Shown in pieces: positions 11,328-20,554 of a stretch of 64,000 bases of DNA. The notes under the pieces are model-generated. The model did no database searches, was not told where the DNA came from, and saw only the letters and a list, made by a program, of their open reading frames with translations. Position 1 is the stretch's first letter. Each line of letters opens with the position of its first letter. This DNA comes from Micromonospora inositola (lineage in GTDB: Bacteria; Actinomycetota; Actinomycetes; Mycobacteriales; Micromonosporaceae): the NCBI RefSeq assembly GCF_900090285.1, contig NZ_LT607754.1:930001-994000 (forward strand), given 5' to 3'. A program made the position numbers and the translations under genes.

Positions 11328-11762
11328 GTGACCGAGACGCACGCCACAATCACGCCGGGCGCGCCGGTCTTCCCGGCCGGCCGGTACGGTCGCCGCCGCG
11401 AACCGGGACGCCGCCGACCAATGCTCCCGGCGCTGCTGGCGGTGGTCCTGCTGGCCACCCTCGGCCTGCTCGCCGCGAAGCTCTACCGCCAGTACGGCGA
11501 CCCGCGGTACGACGCCCAGGTGATCACCTACACCGAGATCACCGACTCCCAGGTGGTGGTCGACTTCCGGGTCACCGTGCCGGCGGGCGGCTCGGCGACC
11601 TGCGTGCTCCGGGCCCGGGCCTCCGACGGCGCCGAGGTGGGGCGCGAGGAGGTCACGGTGACCGCGCAGCCGGGGGAACGCCGGGTCGACGCCCGGCACC
11701 GGCTGGTCACCAGCGCCCGGCCGTTCATCGGTGAGGTGCTGCGCTGCCGCCCGGCCGCCTGA
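11328..11762 (+). CDS. DUF4307 membrane-anchored protein
   Basis: 144 aa from the GTG at 11328, chosen because AGGAGA sits about 10 nt upstream. It has a short basic N-terminal segment, one membrane helix (~30-52), then an extracytoplasmic beta-rich domain (YTEITDSQVVVDFRVTVP ... ATCVLRARASDGAEVG) with two cysteines. This matches the DUF4307 family found between mca and greA in actinobacteria. Function unknown. Divergent from mca. Confidence 0.8.
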   Translation: MTETHATITPGAPVFPAGRYGRRREPGRRRPMLPALLAVVLLATLGLLAAKLYRQYGDPRYDAQVITYTEITDSQVVVDFRVTVPAGGSATCVLRARASDGAEVGREEVTVTAQPGERRVDARHRLVTSARPFIGEVLRCRPAA

Positions 11763-11908
11763 CCCCACGCGGCCGGCCCGACCTGCCGGACGCCCGCGGC
11801 CGGTCCCGCAGCCGGCACCCCGGGTGATCGGCGTCACCCCGACGTGTCCCGCACTGGTAACTTGGTAGTTCACCTGTCAGCCAGTCCGCACAACCAAGGA
11901 GATCGCCT

Positions 11909-12409
11909 GTGTCCACCAATGACAACGAGGCGCCCGCCACCTGGCTGTCCCAGGACGCGCACGACCGCCTCCAGGCCGAGCTCGACGAGCTGATCGCCAA
12001 CCGTCCGGTGATCGCCGCCGAGATCAACGCGCGGCGCGAGGAGGGCGACCTCCGGGAGAACGGTGGCTACCACGCCGCCCGCGAAGAGCAGGGCAAGGCG
12101 GAGGGGCGCATCCTCTACCTCAAGGAGCTGCTCCGCACCGCCCAGGTCGGTGAGGCACCGAGCGCCGACGCCGTGGCGCCCGGCATGGTCGTGACGATCT
12201 ACTTCGACGACGACACCGACGACACCGAGACGTTCCTGCTCGGCTCGCGGGAGATCGCGTCCAGCACCGAGCTGACCGTCTACAGCCCCGAGTCCGCGCT
12301 CGGCAAGGCGATCCTGGGCGGCCGCGAGGGCCAGACCTGCACCTACACGGCCCCAAGCGGCGCCGACATCAAGGTGACCGTGGTCAGGTTCGAGCCCTTC
12401 TCCGGCTGA
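11909..12409 (+). CDS. greA: transcript cleavage factor GreA
   Basis: 166 aa, GTG start behind AAGGAG. The N-terminal coiled coil (~10-80) carries the tip motif [11 protein letters not shown], whose acidic residues stimulate RNA polymerase's intrinsic cleavage of backtracked RNA. The C-terminal FKBP-like domain contains the [10 protein letters not shown] segment. Length and layout are standard. It converges with ilvA across a strong hairpin. Confidence 0.96.
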   Translation: MSTNDNEAPATWLSQDAHDRLQAELDELIANRPVIAAEINARREEGDLRENGGYHAAREEQGKAEGRILYLKELLRTAQVGEAPSADAVAPGMVVTIYFDDDTDDTETFLLGSREIASSTELTVYSPESALGKAILGGREGQTCTYTAPSGADIKVTVVRFEPFSG

Positions 12410-12489
12410 GCGCCGCACCCGGACCCGCGCCGGCAGGCCCGGGCCCGACCCCGACCGGGGCTGACAGGCCGGTCGGACCCGACTGCCGC

Positions 12490-12520
12490 ACCGCCCCGGC
12501 CGTACCCCGGCCGGGGCGGT
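12490..12520. terminator. bidirectional terminator between greA and ilvA
   Basis: ACCGCCCCGGCCG (12490-12502) and CGGCCGGGGCGGT (12508-12520) make a perfect 13-bp stem with a 5-nt loop, followed on the plus strand by GCATTTCC. It lies between convergent genes and can serve both. Confidence 0.7.
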
Positions 12521-12545
12521 CGCATTTCCGGCGGGGCGGCCAGCG

Positions 12546-13766
12546 TCACGCCTCGGCGGCGAAGACCACCTGGTAGCCGCTGGCCCGCAGCGCGCTGATC
12601 AGCGTGTCGGAGTGCTCCACGCCCCGGGTCTCCACCGACAGCGCCACCTCCACCTCGCCGAGGCTCAGGTGCGGGTTGGCCCGCTGGTGCTCCACGTCGA
12701 CCACGTTGGCCCGGTGCTCGGCGATCTCGCTGAGCAGCGAGGCGAGCTGGCCCGGCCGGTCCGAGCAGCGCACGGTGACCCGCAGGTACCGGCCGGCTGC
12801 CGCGAGGCCGTGCTCGATCACCCGTAGCATCAGCAGCGGGTCGATGTTGCCGCCGGAGAGCACCGCGACCACCGGCGCCTCCACCTCGACCACGCCGGCC
12901 AGCAACGCGGCCACGCCGACCGCGCCGGCCGGCTCCACCACCTGCTTGCCGCGCTCCAGCAGCATCAGCAGCGCCCGGGAGATGTCCTCCTCGGAGACCG
13001 TCACGATCTCGTCGACCAGCTTGCGGACGTGGGTGAAGGTGATCTGGCCCGGGCAGCCGACCGCGATGCCGTCGGCGATCGTCGAGAACGACGGCAGCCG
13101 TACCGGCTCGCCGGCCTTCAGCGAGGGCGGGAAGGCGGCGGCGGTCGCGGCCTGCACCCCGATCACCCGGACGTCCGGACGCAGCGCCTTGGCCGCCACC
13201 GCGATGCCGGAGATCAGCCCGCCACCGCCGACCCCGGTGACGATGGTCTTCACGTCGGGGCACTGTTCGAGGATCTCCAGCGCCACCGTGCCCTGCCCGG
13301 CGATGACGTCCCGGTGGTCGAACGGGTGGATCAGCACCGCCCCGGTCCGCTCGGCGAAGGTCTGCGCCGCGACCAGCGACTCGTCCACCGTGTTGCCGAC
13401 CAGCTCGACCTGGGCGCCGTACCCCTTGGTGGCGGCGACCTTCGGCAGCGGCGCGTTCACCGGCATGAAGACCGTGGCGTGGGTACCGACCAGGCCGGCG
13501 GCGAGCGCCACGCCCTGCGCGTGGTTGCCGGCGCTGGCGGCCACCACGCCGCGTTCGCGCTCCTCGGCCGAGAGCCGGGAGATCCGCACGTACGCGCCGC
13601 GCACCTTGTACGACCCGGCGCGCTGCACGTTCTCGCACTTCAACCAGGCCGGCCCGCCCAGGGCGGCGCTGAGCGGCCGGGAGGGCTCCAGCGGGGTGGT
13701 ACGCGTGATGCCGGCGAGCAGCTCCCGCGCGGCCTGTACGTCGGCGAGACCGACCATTTCCGTCAT
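12546..13766 (-). CDS. ilvA: threonine dehydratase (ammonia-lyase) IlvA
   Basis: 406 aa PLP enzyme that deaminates threonine to 2-oxobutyrate, the entry to isoleucine synthesis. The PLP lysine is K54 in GSYKVRGA, the phosphate-binding loop is GVGGGGLISG, and SAGNHAQG is present. Residues ~325-406 form a single ACT-like regulatory domain (VTVRCSDRPGQLASLL). The ATG at 13766 overlaps the preceding gene's stop by 4 nt; longer upstream reading is not supported. One ACT domain instead of two makes the strength of isoleucine feedback uncertain. Confidence 0.92.
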   Translation of the reverse strand: MTEMVGLADVQAARELLAGITRTTPLEPSRPLSAALGGPAWLKCENVQRAGSYKVRGAYVRISRLSAEERERGVVAASAGNHAQGVALAAGLVGTHATVFMPVNAPLPKVAATKGYGAQVELVGNTVDESLVAAQTFAERTGAVLIHPFDHRDVIAGQGTVALEILEQCPDVKTIVTGVGGGGLISGIAVAAKALRPDVRVIGVQAATAAAFPPSLKAGEPVRLPSFSTIADGIAVGCPGQITFTHVRKLVDEIVTVSEEDISRALLMLLERGKQVVEPAGAVGVAALLAGVVEVEAPVVAVLSGGNIDPLLMLRVIEHGLAAAGRYLRVTVRCSDRPGQLASLLSEIAEHRANVVDVEHQRANPHLSLGEVEVALSVETRGVEHSDTLISALRASGYQVVFAAEA

Positions 13767-14656
13767 GCCCCGATCGTGCCACCCGAGGCCGCCTGGGCCG
13801 GCGGCGACGCCACGGTACCGGCGGTCGGTACCTGCGGCGATGGCTCGGTCACCGGCTGCGGCGCCGGCTGGCCGGGCGGCAGGGGCGCGACCTGCTCGGC
13901 CGGCCACTGGGGCGCGCCGCGGGAGATCCGCTCCTGCTGGGCCGCGGAGATCCGCAGGATCAGCACGATCAACGACACCCCGGCCACCAGGCAGGCCAGC
14001 ACCGGTACGGAGTTCCGCAGGGCCGCCTCGCGGTAGTGGTCGAAGTCCGGTACCGCCGCCTGCTCCGCCAGCCGCACGTCGGCCTCGAGTTGGCCGAGGT
14101 TGCTGAGCAGGTCGGCGATGCCGAACGCCAGCCAGCCCACCCACCAGAGGGCGACCAGTGCACGGAGCCGGACCCGGCCGAGGCTGTCCCGGACGATGCC
14201 CGCCATCACCACGCAGGGCACGCCCAGGCTGGCCACGGGCACCCACCAGCCGGTGATCGCCCAGTGCGGGGCGAGGGACGACCCCACGCCCGGGAAGGCG
14301 TCGGTGTTCTTCCGCGCCCGGAACATCCAGAGCATGACCAGCACCGCGGTGGTCAGGAAGACGACCAGATACGACAGGGAGAGGAGGCCCTCGACGACGG
14401 TGACCTCCCGCTCGAGGCCCGGATCACCGGCCGTCCCGGCCCGCCGGGACAGCAGAGCGCGCACGGCCGGCGAGAGCGCCACCAGCGTGTACAGCAGGAT
14501 GGTGAGGCCGACACCGACCGCCGCGGCCAGCCCTGTGCCGCGTACCGGATAGGTCGGCATCCCCGGCGACAGGGCCGGCCGGTCCGACGAGGTACCGCAG
14601 CTCGGGCAGGGGCCGACGGTCGTGGTCGGCTCGGCCCCGCAGATCTGGCACCGCAT
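13763..14656 (-). CDS. DUF4328-type membrane protein with N-terminal zinc ribbon
   Basis: 297 aa. It starts with a C-x2-C...C-x2-C zinc-ribbon-like knuckle (residues 3-20). This is followed by five or so membrane helices in the DUF4328 arrangement, with the conserved MFRARKNTDAF and HWAITGWWVP region between helices 2 and 3. The C-terminal tail is Pro/Gln-rich. Function unknown. Its stop overlaps the ilvA start by 4 nt (ATGA), so ilvA is translationally coupled to it. Confidence 0.8.
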   Translation of the reverse strand: MRCQICGAEPTTTVGPCPSCGTSSDRPALSPGMPTYPVRGTGLAAAVGVGLTILLYTLVALSPAVRALLSRRAGTAGDPGLEREVTVVEGLLSLSYLVVFLTTAVLVMLWMFRARKNTDAFPGVGSSLAPHWAITGWWVPVASLGVPCVVMAGIVRDSLGRVRLRALVALWWVGWLAFGIADLLSNLGQLEADVRLAEQAAVPDFDHYREAALRNSVPVLACLVAGVSLIVLILRISAAQQERISRGAPQWPAEQVAPLPPGQPAPQPVTEPSPQVPTAGTVASPPAQAASGGTIGA

Positions 14657-14702
14657 GTCTGTCTCCCGTGCGCGCGTGGAAAGTCGCGCACACGCTAGAC
14701 GA

Positions 14703-16112
14703 TCAAGCGGCGGCCGGCGACCCCGTGCCCACCCGCGGGTAGCCCGGGGCGTGCCGCTGCCACGGGGCCTGCATCTCGAACTGGCCGGCGATGCCGAGCA
14801 GCAGCAGCTCCGAGCCGGGCGGCCCGACCAGCTGCACGGCGACGGGCAGCCCGTCGGGACGCCGGCCGACCGGCACCACGATGGCGGGCAGGCCGGCGAT
14901 GTTCCACGGGGCGGCGTACGGGGCGTACCGGATGTTGGCCTTCATGTTCGCCGCCCAGGAGCGGCCCGACCAGCCGGCGGCGTCCGGCGGCGGGCCGGCC
15001 AGCGCCGGGGTGAGCAGCAGGTCGATCGAGTGGTCGCCGAAGAAGTTCACCGAGCGCTCACGCCAGGCGGCCCGGTCGGCCTCCCGGACGTACCCCCGCC
15101 GCTGCGCCCACTCGCCGAGCGCGACGTGCCGGCGGCTGCGCCGCTGGAGGACCCGCCGCTCCAGCCCGGCGGCCTGCACGTCAGCGGCGGCCGCGGCGAA
15201 CCAGGTGGCGATGCCCTGCAGGCCCAGCCGGGTCGGGTAGACGGGGTCGGCGGGGACGGTGTCGTGCCCGGCGGCGGCGAGCAGCCGGCCGGCGGCGGCC
15301 ACCGCGTCCCGGTTGGGGGCGTCCGGCGAGACGCCGCGGACCGGGGAGCGCAGCGAGACGCCGACCCGCAGCCGGGACGGCGGCACCAGCTTCTCCTGAC
15401 GTCGGCCGGCGAGCACCTGGAAGCCGACGGCCGCGTCGGCGACCGTGGTGGTGAGCATGCCGTGCTCGGTGAGGCCGAACCAGTCATCCGCGCCGAGCTG
15501 GCAGGGGACGACACCCCGGCCGGGCTTGAGGCCGACCAGACCGCAGCAGGCCGCCGGGATGCGGATCGAGCCGAGGCCGTCATTGCCGTGCGCGATCGGC
15601 ACCAGCCCGGCGGCCACCGCCGCGGCGGCGCCGCCGGACGAGCCGCCGGGGGTGCGCCGGGTGTCCCAGGGGTTGCGGGTCACCCCGGTCTCGTCGTCGG
15701 TCAGGGCCCACAGGCCCAGCTCCGGCATCCGGGTCACCCCGAGGATCACCGCTCCGGCGCCGCGCAGCCGGCGGACCACCTCGTGGTCGGCCTCCGCGAT
15801 CGGGGTACGCACCGCCGCCGACCCGTTCCAGGTGGGCAGGCCGGCGACCGGGGTGTTCTCCTTGACCGCGACCGGCACCCCGGCCAGCGGGAGGTTGGCC
15901 AGGTCCTCCTGCTCGTCGACCTTCTCCGCCTCGGTGATCGCCTCCCCGCCGCGTACCGCGCGGAACGCGGCGAGGTCGGCGTCGGCCCGGGCGATGTGGT
16001 CCAGGTGGTCGGCGACCACCTGGGTGGCGGAGACGTCGCCCCGGCGTACGCCCCGGGCGATCTGCTTGGCGGTCGCCCCCACCCAGGTCGGCATGATGTC
16101 CTGCACGGCCAC
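14703..16112 (-). CDS. amidase-signature hydrolase
   Basis: 469 aa. Ser-cisSer-Lys triad visible: K84 in VAVKENT, S158 in GGSSGG and S182 in GLGSIRIPA. The nucleophile loop reads G-L-G-S instead of the usual G-G-S. Substrates of this family range from amides to glutamyl-tRNA. There is no gatB/gatC beside it, so a stand-alone amidase is more likely than GatA. The region at ~325-400 (LLLTPALAGPPP, WNIAGLPAIVVPVG) is typical. Ends ~50 nt before the DUF4328 gene, same strand. Confidence 0.85.
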   Translation of the reverse strand: MAVQDIMPTWVGATAKQIARGVRRGDVSATQVVADHLDHIARADADLAAFRAVRGGEAITEAEKVDEQEDLANLPLAGVPVAVKENTPVAGLPTWNGSAAVRTPIAEADHEVVRRLRGAGAVILGVTRMPELGLWALTDDETGVTRNPWDTRRTPGGSSGGAAAAVAAGLVPIAHGNDGLGSIRIPAACCGLVGLKPGRGVVPCQLGADDWFGLTEHGMLTTTVADAAVGFQVLAGRRQEKLVPPSRLRVGVSLRSPVRGVSPDAPNRDAVAAAGRLLAAAGHDTVPADPVYPTRLGLQGIATWFAAAAADVQAAGLERRVLQRRSRRHVALGEWAQRRGYVREADRAAWRERSVNFFGDHSIDLLLTPALAGPPPDAAGWSGRSWAANMKANIRYAPYAAPWNIAGLPAIVVPVGRRPDGLPVAVQLVGPPGSELLLLGIAGQFEMQAPWQRHAPGYPRVGTGSPAAA

Positions 16113-16124
16113 CCTCCCCAGCGG

Positions 16125-17264
16125 TCAGCCCAGTGCCTGCTCCAGATCGGCGAGCAGGTCGTCGACCGTCTCGATGCCGACAGACAGTCGCACGAGATCG
16201 CCGGGAACTTCAAGCGGCGAGCCGGCAGCACTTGCGTGTGTCATCCGGCCGGGGTGCTCGATCAGGGACTCCACGCCACCGAGCGACTCGGCGAGCACGA
16301 AGAGCTTCGCCCGGTTGCAGATCTCCACCGCGTGCTCCTCGCCGCCTGCGGCGCGGAACGAGATCATGCCGCCGAACCGGCGCATCTGCTTGGCGGCCAC
16401 CTCGTGGCCGGGGTGCGACGGCAGGCCCGGGTAGAGGACCTGGCCGACCTTGGCGTGCCCGTCCAGGTACGCGGCGATCCGCTCGGCGTTGTCGCAGTGC
16501 CGGTCCATCCGTACGCCGAGGGTCTTGATGCCGCGCAGGGTGAGCCAGGCGTCGAACGGGCCGTTGACGGCGCCCATCGCGTTCTGGTGGTAGCGCAGCC
16601 CGTCGCCGAGCCCGGCGTCGGCGGCGATCAGCGCGCCACCGACCACGTCGGAGTGTCCACCGATGTACTTCGTGGTGGAGTGGACCACCACATCCGCGCC
16701 GTGCGCGATCGGCTGCTGCAGGTACGGCGAGGCGAAGGTGTTGTCGACCACCAGCAGCGCGTTGGCGTCGTGCGTGACGGCGGCCAGGGTGGCGATGTCG
16801 GCGATGCCGAGCAGCGGGTTCGTCGGCGTCTCCACCCAGACGATCTTCGTGGTGGCGCGGATCGCGGCCCGCACCGCGTCCGGGTCGGAGACCTTCGCCG
16901 GCGTGAAGTCCAGCCCCCAGCGCTCGGCGACCTTGGCGAAGAGCCGGTACGTGCCGCCGTACGCGTCGTCCGGGATCACCACGTGGTCGCCCGGCTTGCA
17001 CACGGTGCGCAGCAGGGTGTCCTCGGCAGCCAGGCCGCTGGCGAAGGCGAGGCCGACGGGCCCGCCCTCCAGCGCGGCCAGGCACTCCTGGAGCGCGTCG
17101 CGGGTGGGATTGCCGGAACGGCTGTATTCGTAGCCCTGGCGGGGCGCCCCGACGGCGTCCTGGGCGTAGGTGCTGGTCTGGTAGATCGGTGGGATCACCG
17201 CGCCGGTGCGGGCCTCCGGGTCCTGGCCGGCGTGGATGGCGAGCGTCTCAAAGCCGTGACTCAT
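16125..17264 (-). CDS. metB: cystathionine gamma-synthase / gamma-lyase
   Basis: 379 aa PLP enzyme of the Cys/Met metabolism family. Landmarks: YEYSRSGNPT near 46-55, SGLAAEDTLL, DDAYGGTYRLF, ETPTNP, and the PLP lysine K199 in HSTTKYIGGHSD. Actinobacterial MetB proteins of this type can run as gamma-synthase (O-succinylhomoserine plus cysteine) or as gamma-lyase. With the cystathionine beta-synthase at 28.7-30.1 kb, a full reverse transsulfuration route is encoded in this window. Followed 12 nt later by the amidase gene. Confidence 0.9.
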   Translation of the reverse strand: MSHGFETLAIHAGQDPEARTGAVIPPIYQTSTYAQDAVGAPRQGYEYSRSGNPTRDALQECLAALEGGPVGLAFASGLAAEDTLLRTVCKPGDHVVIPDDAYGGTYRLFAKVAERWGLDFTPAKVSDPDAVRAAIRATTKIVWVETPTNPLLGIADIATLAAVTHDANALLVVDNTFASPYLQQPIAHGADVVVHSTTKYIGGHSDVVGGALIAADAGLGDGLRYHQNAMGAVNGPFDAWLTLRGIKTLGVRMDRHCDNAERIAAYLDGHAKVGQVLYPGLPSHPGHEVAAKQMRRFGGMISFRAAGGEEHAVEICNRAKLFVLAESLGGVESLIEHPGRMTHASAAGSPLEVPGDLVRLSVGIETVDDLLADLEQALG

Positions 17265-17410
17265 TCCCGAGACGTTAGTCCGCCGGTGTGCCGGCTCGGG
17301 CGGAACCCGCCCGGCGGCACGTCGCCGGTGGTCCGTCGCGCTCGCTATTCCCGGCCACGCACCGCCACGCCCGGAGGGCGGCCGAACGATGCCGGTAATA
17401 GCCTGGCACG

Positions 17411-17827
17411 GTGAGCGGGTGCGTGTTCTGCGGGATCGTGGCGGGCGAGGTGCCGGCGTTCCGGGTCGCCGACGAGCCGGAGGGGGTGGCGTTCCTGGAC
17501 ACCCGGCCGGTCTTCAAGGGGCATCTGCTGGTGGTGCCGCGGACCCACCTGGTCACCCTGACCGACCTGCCGGCGGATGCGTTGGCCGGCTACTTCGGCC
17601 TGGTCCAGCGGCTGGCCCTCGCGGTGGAGACCGGTCTGGGGGCCGGCGGGACATTCGTGGCGCTGAACAACAGGGTGTCGCAGTCCGTGCCGCACCTGCA
17701 CACCCACGTGGTGCCCCGAACCAAGGGTGACGGCCTGCGCGGTTTCTTCTGGCCGCGGACCCGCTACACCGACGACGCCGAGGCCGAAGGATTCGCCCGG
17801 CGGGTGGCCGCGGGTCTGCCCGCCTGA
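17411..17827 (+). CDS. HIT-family nucleotide hydrolase/transferase
   Basis: 138 aa, GTG start. N-terminal [14 protein letters not shown] is typical of HIT proteins. The catalytic triad motif H-x-H-x-H is at 95-99 ([10 protein letters not shown]), where the middle His attacks the alpha phosphate. Likely acts on dinucleoside polyphosphates or adenylyl conjugates. A TAGCCT box lies close upstream of the GTG, so the mRNA may be leaderless; no Shine-Dalgarno is visible. Confidence 0.9.
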   Translation: MSGCVFCGIVAGEVPAFRVADEPEGVAFLDTRPVFKGHLLVVPRTHLVTLTDLPADALAGYFGLVQRLALAVETGLGAGGTFVALNNRVSQSVPHLHTHVVPRTKGDGLRGFFWPRTRYTDDAEAEGFARRVAAGLPA

Positions 17828-17901
17828 CAGGGAGCCGGGCGGGTAAGGAAGCGGCGCCTGGCGGTGTTGCAGGCTGGGAGAGGTACGAGAGGAGTCCCAC
17901 C

Positions 17902-18564
17902 GTGTTCCTTCGCCGCATGAAGGCCGAGCTGCCCACCCCCGACCAGGCCCTGCCGGGCCGCGCGATCGCGATGCCGATCGGTGACCGGCATGAGGTGCTC
18001 CCGTCCTCGCTGAAGGGCCCGTTCCCCGAGGGCTCGCAGGTCGCCGTCTTCGGAATGGGCTGCTTCTGGGGTGCCGAGCGACTGTTCTGGACCCTGCCGG
18101 GTGTGATCACCACGTCGGCCGGTTACGCGGGTGGCGTCACCCCGAACCCGACGTACGAGGAGGTCTGCTCGGGGATGACCGGGCACGCCGAGGTGGTCCA
18201 GGTGGTCTACGACCCCGCGAAGATCAGCTACGAGGACCTGCTCAAGGTCTTCTGGGAGAACCACGACCCGACCCAGGGCATGCGTCAGGGCAACGACGTC
18301 GGTACGCAGTACCGGTCGGCGATCTACACGACCACCGAGGATCAGCGCGCCACCGGGCAGGCGTCGCGGGACGCGTTCGCGCCGATCGTGGCGCGGGCCG
18401 GCAAGGGTGAGATCACCACGGAGATCGCCCCGCTCGGCGACTACTACTTCGCCGAGGACCACCACCAGCAGTACCTGTCGCCGACGAAGAACCCGAACGG
18501 GTACTGCAACCACGGCCCCAACGGGCTGAGCTGCCCGGTCGGCGTGGCGCGAACCGCCAGTTGA
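17902..18564 (+). CDS. msrA: peptide-methionine (S)-S-oxide reductase MsrA
   Basis: 220 aa. Catalytic C54 in the GCFWG motif, followed by AGYAGG, GHAEVV and the EDHHQQYL segment. The C-terminal GYCNH supplies a possible resolving cysteine. Reduces S-methionine sulfoxide in oxidised proteins. The ~45-residue N-terminal extension before the core is usual for actinobacterial MsrA. Followed by a hairpin at 18607-18639 and then the osmoprotectant operon. Confidence 0.96.
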   Translation: MFLRRMKAELPTPDQALPGRAIAMPIGDRHEVLPSSLKGPFPEGSQVAVFGMGCFWGAERLFWTLPGVITTSAGYAGGVTPNPTYEEVCSGMTGHAEVVQVVYDPAKISYEDLLKVFWENHDPTQGMRQGNDVGTQYRSAIYTTTEDQRATGQASRDAFAPIVARAGKGEITTEIAPLGDYYFAEDHHQQYLSPTKNPNGYCNHGPNGLSCPVGVARTAS

Positions 18565-18606
18565 CCGACCTGATGTCCGTTTCCCGGGCCTGCGGTGTTT
18601 GTCACA

Positions 18607-18639
18607 CCGCGGGCCCGGCTCGATTCGGGCACCCCGCGG
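18607..18639 (+). terminator. possible terminator after msrA
   Basis: CCGCGGG (18607-18613) pairs with CCCGCGG (18633-18639), and an inner CCCG/CGGG extends the stem with a small bulge. No U-tract. It separates msrA from the next operon. Confidence 0.4.
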
Positions 18640-18767
18640 ACCGTCGGCAGGAATGTCGGCGCTGGCAGCGCCCCGAAAACAAGAGGCGCGCATTTTAGCA
18701 AACACGTAACCCCACAGACATCAGCTCAACGGGCGAACCGCGATCGCCTCTGGCAGCATGGGCCGGC

Positions 18768-20552
18768 ATGTGCGGACTTGCGGGAGAGTTCCGCCGTGAC
18801 GGTTCACGCGCCGACGTGGCGGCGGTGGAGCGCATGGCGGCCACGATGAGCGACCGGGGACCGGACGACAGCGGGGTCTGGTCCCAGGGCCCGACGGCCC
18901 TCGGCCACCGCCGCCTGAAGATCATCGACCTGTCCGCGGCGAGCGGCCAGCCGCTGGTCGACGCCGCCTCGGGCCTGACCGGCGTCTTCAACGGCTGCAT
19001 CTACAACTACCGTGAGCTGCGCCAGGAGTTGCAGGCCAAGGGGCACCGCTTCTTCTCCTCCGGCGACAGCGAGGTCGTGGTCAAGGCGTACGCCGAGTGG
19101 GGACTCGACTTCGTCGACCACCTGATCGGCATGTTCGCCGTGGCGATCACCGAGCGGGACAGCGGCCGCCTCGTGCTGGCCCGGGACCGGCTCGGCATCA
19201 AGCCGCTCTACCTGGCCGAGACGCCCGGCGTGGTGCGCTTCGCCAGCGCCCTGCCGGCGCTGCTGGCCGGCGGCGGGATCGACACCTCGATCGACCCGGT
19301 GGCGCTCGCCCACTACCTGAGCTTCCACAGCATCGTGCCGCCGCCGCGGACCATCCTGCGCGGCGTCACCAAGCTGCCCCCGGCCACCGTCCGGGTCTAC
19401 GAGCCGGACGGCTCCACCCGCGAGCGGGTCTACTGGGACCCGGCGTTCACCCGCGCCGCCGAGCACGCCGACTGGTCAGCGCGGGACTGGCAGGACGCGC
19501 TGCTGGAGTCGCTGACCACCGCGGTACGCCGCCGGATGGTCGCCGACGTGCCGGTCGGCGTGCTGCTCTCCGGCGGCCTCGACTCCAGCCTGGTGGTCGC
19601 ACTGCTCGCCGGGGAGGGGCAGTCCGGGCTCTCCACCTTCTCCATCGGCTTCGAGGCGGTCGGCGGCCGGGAGGGCGACGAGTTCGTCTATTCCGACCTG
19701 GTGGCGAAGATGTTCGGCACGGACCACCACCAGATCAAGGTGCCCACCGGCGACCTCCTGCCGCCGCTGGAGGCCGCCGTGGCGGCGATGAGCGAGCCGA
19801 TGGTCAGCCACGACTGCGTGGCGTTCTACCTGCTCAGCCAGGAGGTGGCCCGGCACGTCAAGGTGGTCCAGTCCGGCCAGGGCGCGGACGAGATCCTGGG
19901 CGGCTACCACTGGTATCCGCCGCTGGCCGGCGTCGACCGCGAGCAGGCGCTCGAGACGTACGCGAAGGCGTTCTTCGACCGGGACGCGGCCGGCCTGGCG
20001 CGGGTGCTCAACCCGGCGTGGCTCGCCGACGGAGACCCCGCGCGGGAGTTCGTCGCCGCACACCTGGGCCAGCCGGGGGCGCAGACCGCGGTCGACGCCG
20101 GCCTGCGGATCGACACCCGGATCATGCTGACCGACGACCCGGTGAAGCGGGTCGACAACATGACCATGGCGCACGGGCTGGAGGCCCGGGTGCCGTTCCT
20201 CGACCACGAGTTCGTGGAGCTGGCCGCGGGCTGCCCGCCGGAGCTGAAGCTGGCCCAGGGCGGCAAGGGCGTGCTCAAGGAGATCGGGCGCCGGGTCCTC
20301 CCGTACGAGGTGATCGACCGGCCCAAGGGCTACTTCCCGGTGCCGGGCCTCACCCATCTGGAGGGCAAGCTCCTCGACCGGGTACGCGACGCGCTCTCCG
20401 CGCCGGAGGCCCGCCGCCGCGACCTGTTCCGCGCCGACTACGTCGACGCGCTGCTCGCCGACCCGAACGCCGAACTGACCCCGTTGAACGGAAACAAGCT
20501 GTGGCAGCTGGGACTCCTGGAAATGTGGCTCCAGAGCCACGGAATCGACTGA
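18768..20552 (+). CDS. asnO: N-acetylglutaminylglutamine amidotransferase (asparagine synthase-like)
   Basis: 594 aa. N-terminal Ntn glutaminase with C2 as nucleophile (MCGLAGEF), then an ATP-pyrophosphatase domain with SGGLDSS. It amidates the dipeptide N-acetylglutaminylglutamine to NAGGN, a compatible solute. Identification rests on the next two genes, which complete the known three-gene set (amidotransferase, GNAT/ATP-grasp fusion, M42 hydrolase). The glutamine-site motif reads FNGCIYNY where ordinary AsnB has FNGEIYNY. First gene of the operon; the promoter is within the preceding 200 bp but is not clear. Confidence 0.9.
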   Translation: MCGLAGEFRRDGSRADVAAVERMAATMSDRGPDDSGVWSQGPTALGHRRLKIIDLSAASGQPLVDAASGLTGVFNGCIYNYRELRQELQAKGHRFFSSGDSEVVVKAYAEWGLDFVDHLIGMFAVAITERDSGRLVLARDRLGIKPLYLAETPGVVRFASALPALLAGGGIDTSIDPVALAHYLSFHSIVPPPRTILRGVTKLPPATVRVYEPDGSTRERVYWDPAFTRAAEHADWSARDWQDALLESLTTAVRRRMVADVPVGVLLSGGLDSSLVVALLAGEGQSGLSTFSIGFEAVGGREGDEFVYSDLVAKMFGTDHHQIKVPTGDLLPPLEAAVAAMSEPMVSHDCVAFYLLSQEVARHVKVVQSGQGADEILGGYHWYPPLAGVDREQALETYAKAFFDRDAAGLARVLNPAWLADGDPAREFVAAHLGQPGAQTAVDAGLRIDTRIMLTDDPVKRVDNMTMAHGLEARVPFLDHEFVELAAGCPPELKLAQGGKGVLKEIGRRVLPYEVIDRPKGYFPVPGLTHLEGKLLDRVRDALSAPEARRRDLFRADYVDALLADPNAELTPLNGNKLWQLGLLEMWLQSHGID

Positions 20553-20554
20553 CC

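Noticed and set aside
14703..16112. GatA subunit of glutamyl-tRNA amidotransferase
   Set aside because: No gatB or gatC nearby, and the nucleophile loop deviates from the GatA form; a stand-alone amidase is the safer call.
19097..20554. Very long open frame running through asnO into ngg (1094 codons)
   Set aside because: The part before 20555 is an Arg/Pro/Gly-rich shadow in another frame of asnO; a GTG at 20555 with the ngg sequence after it is the sensible start.
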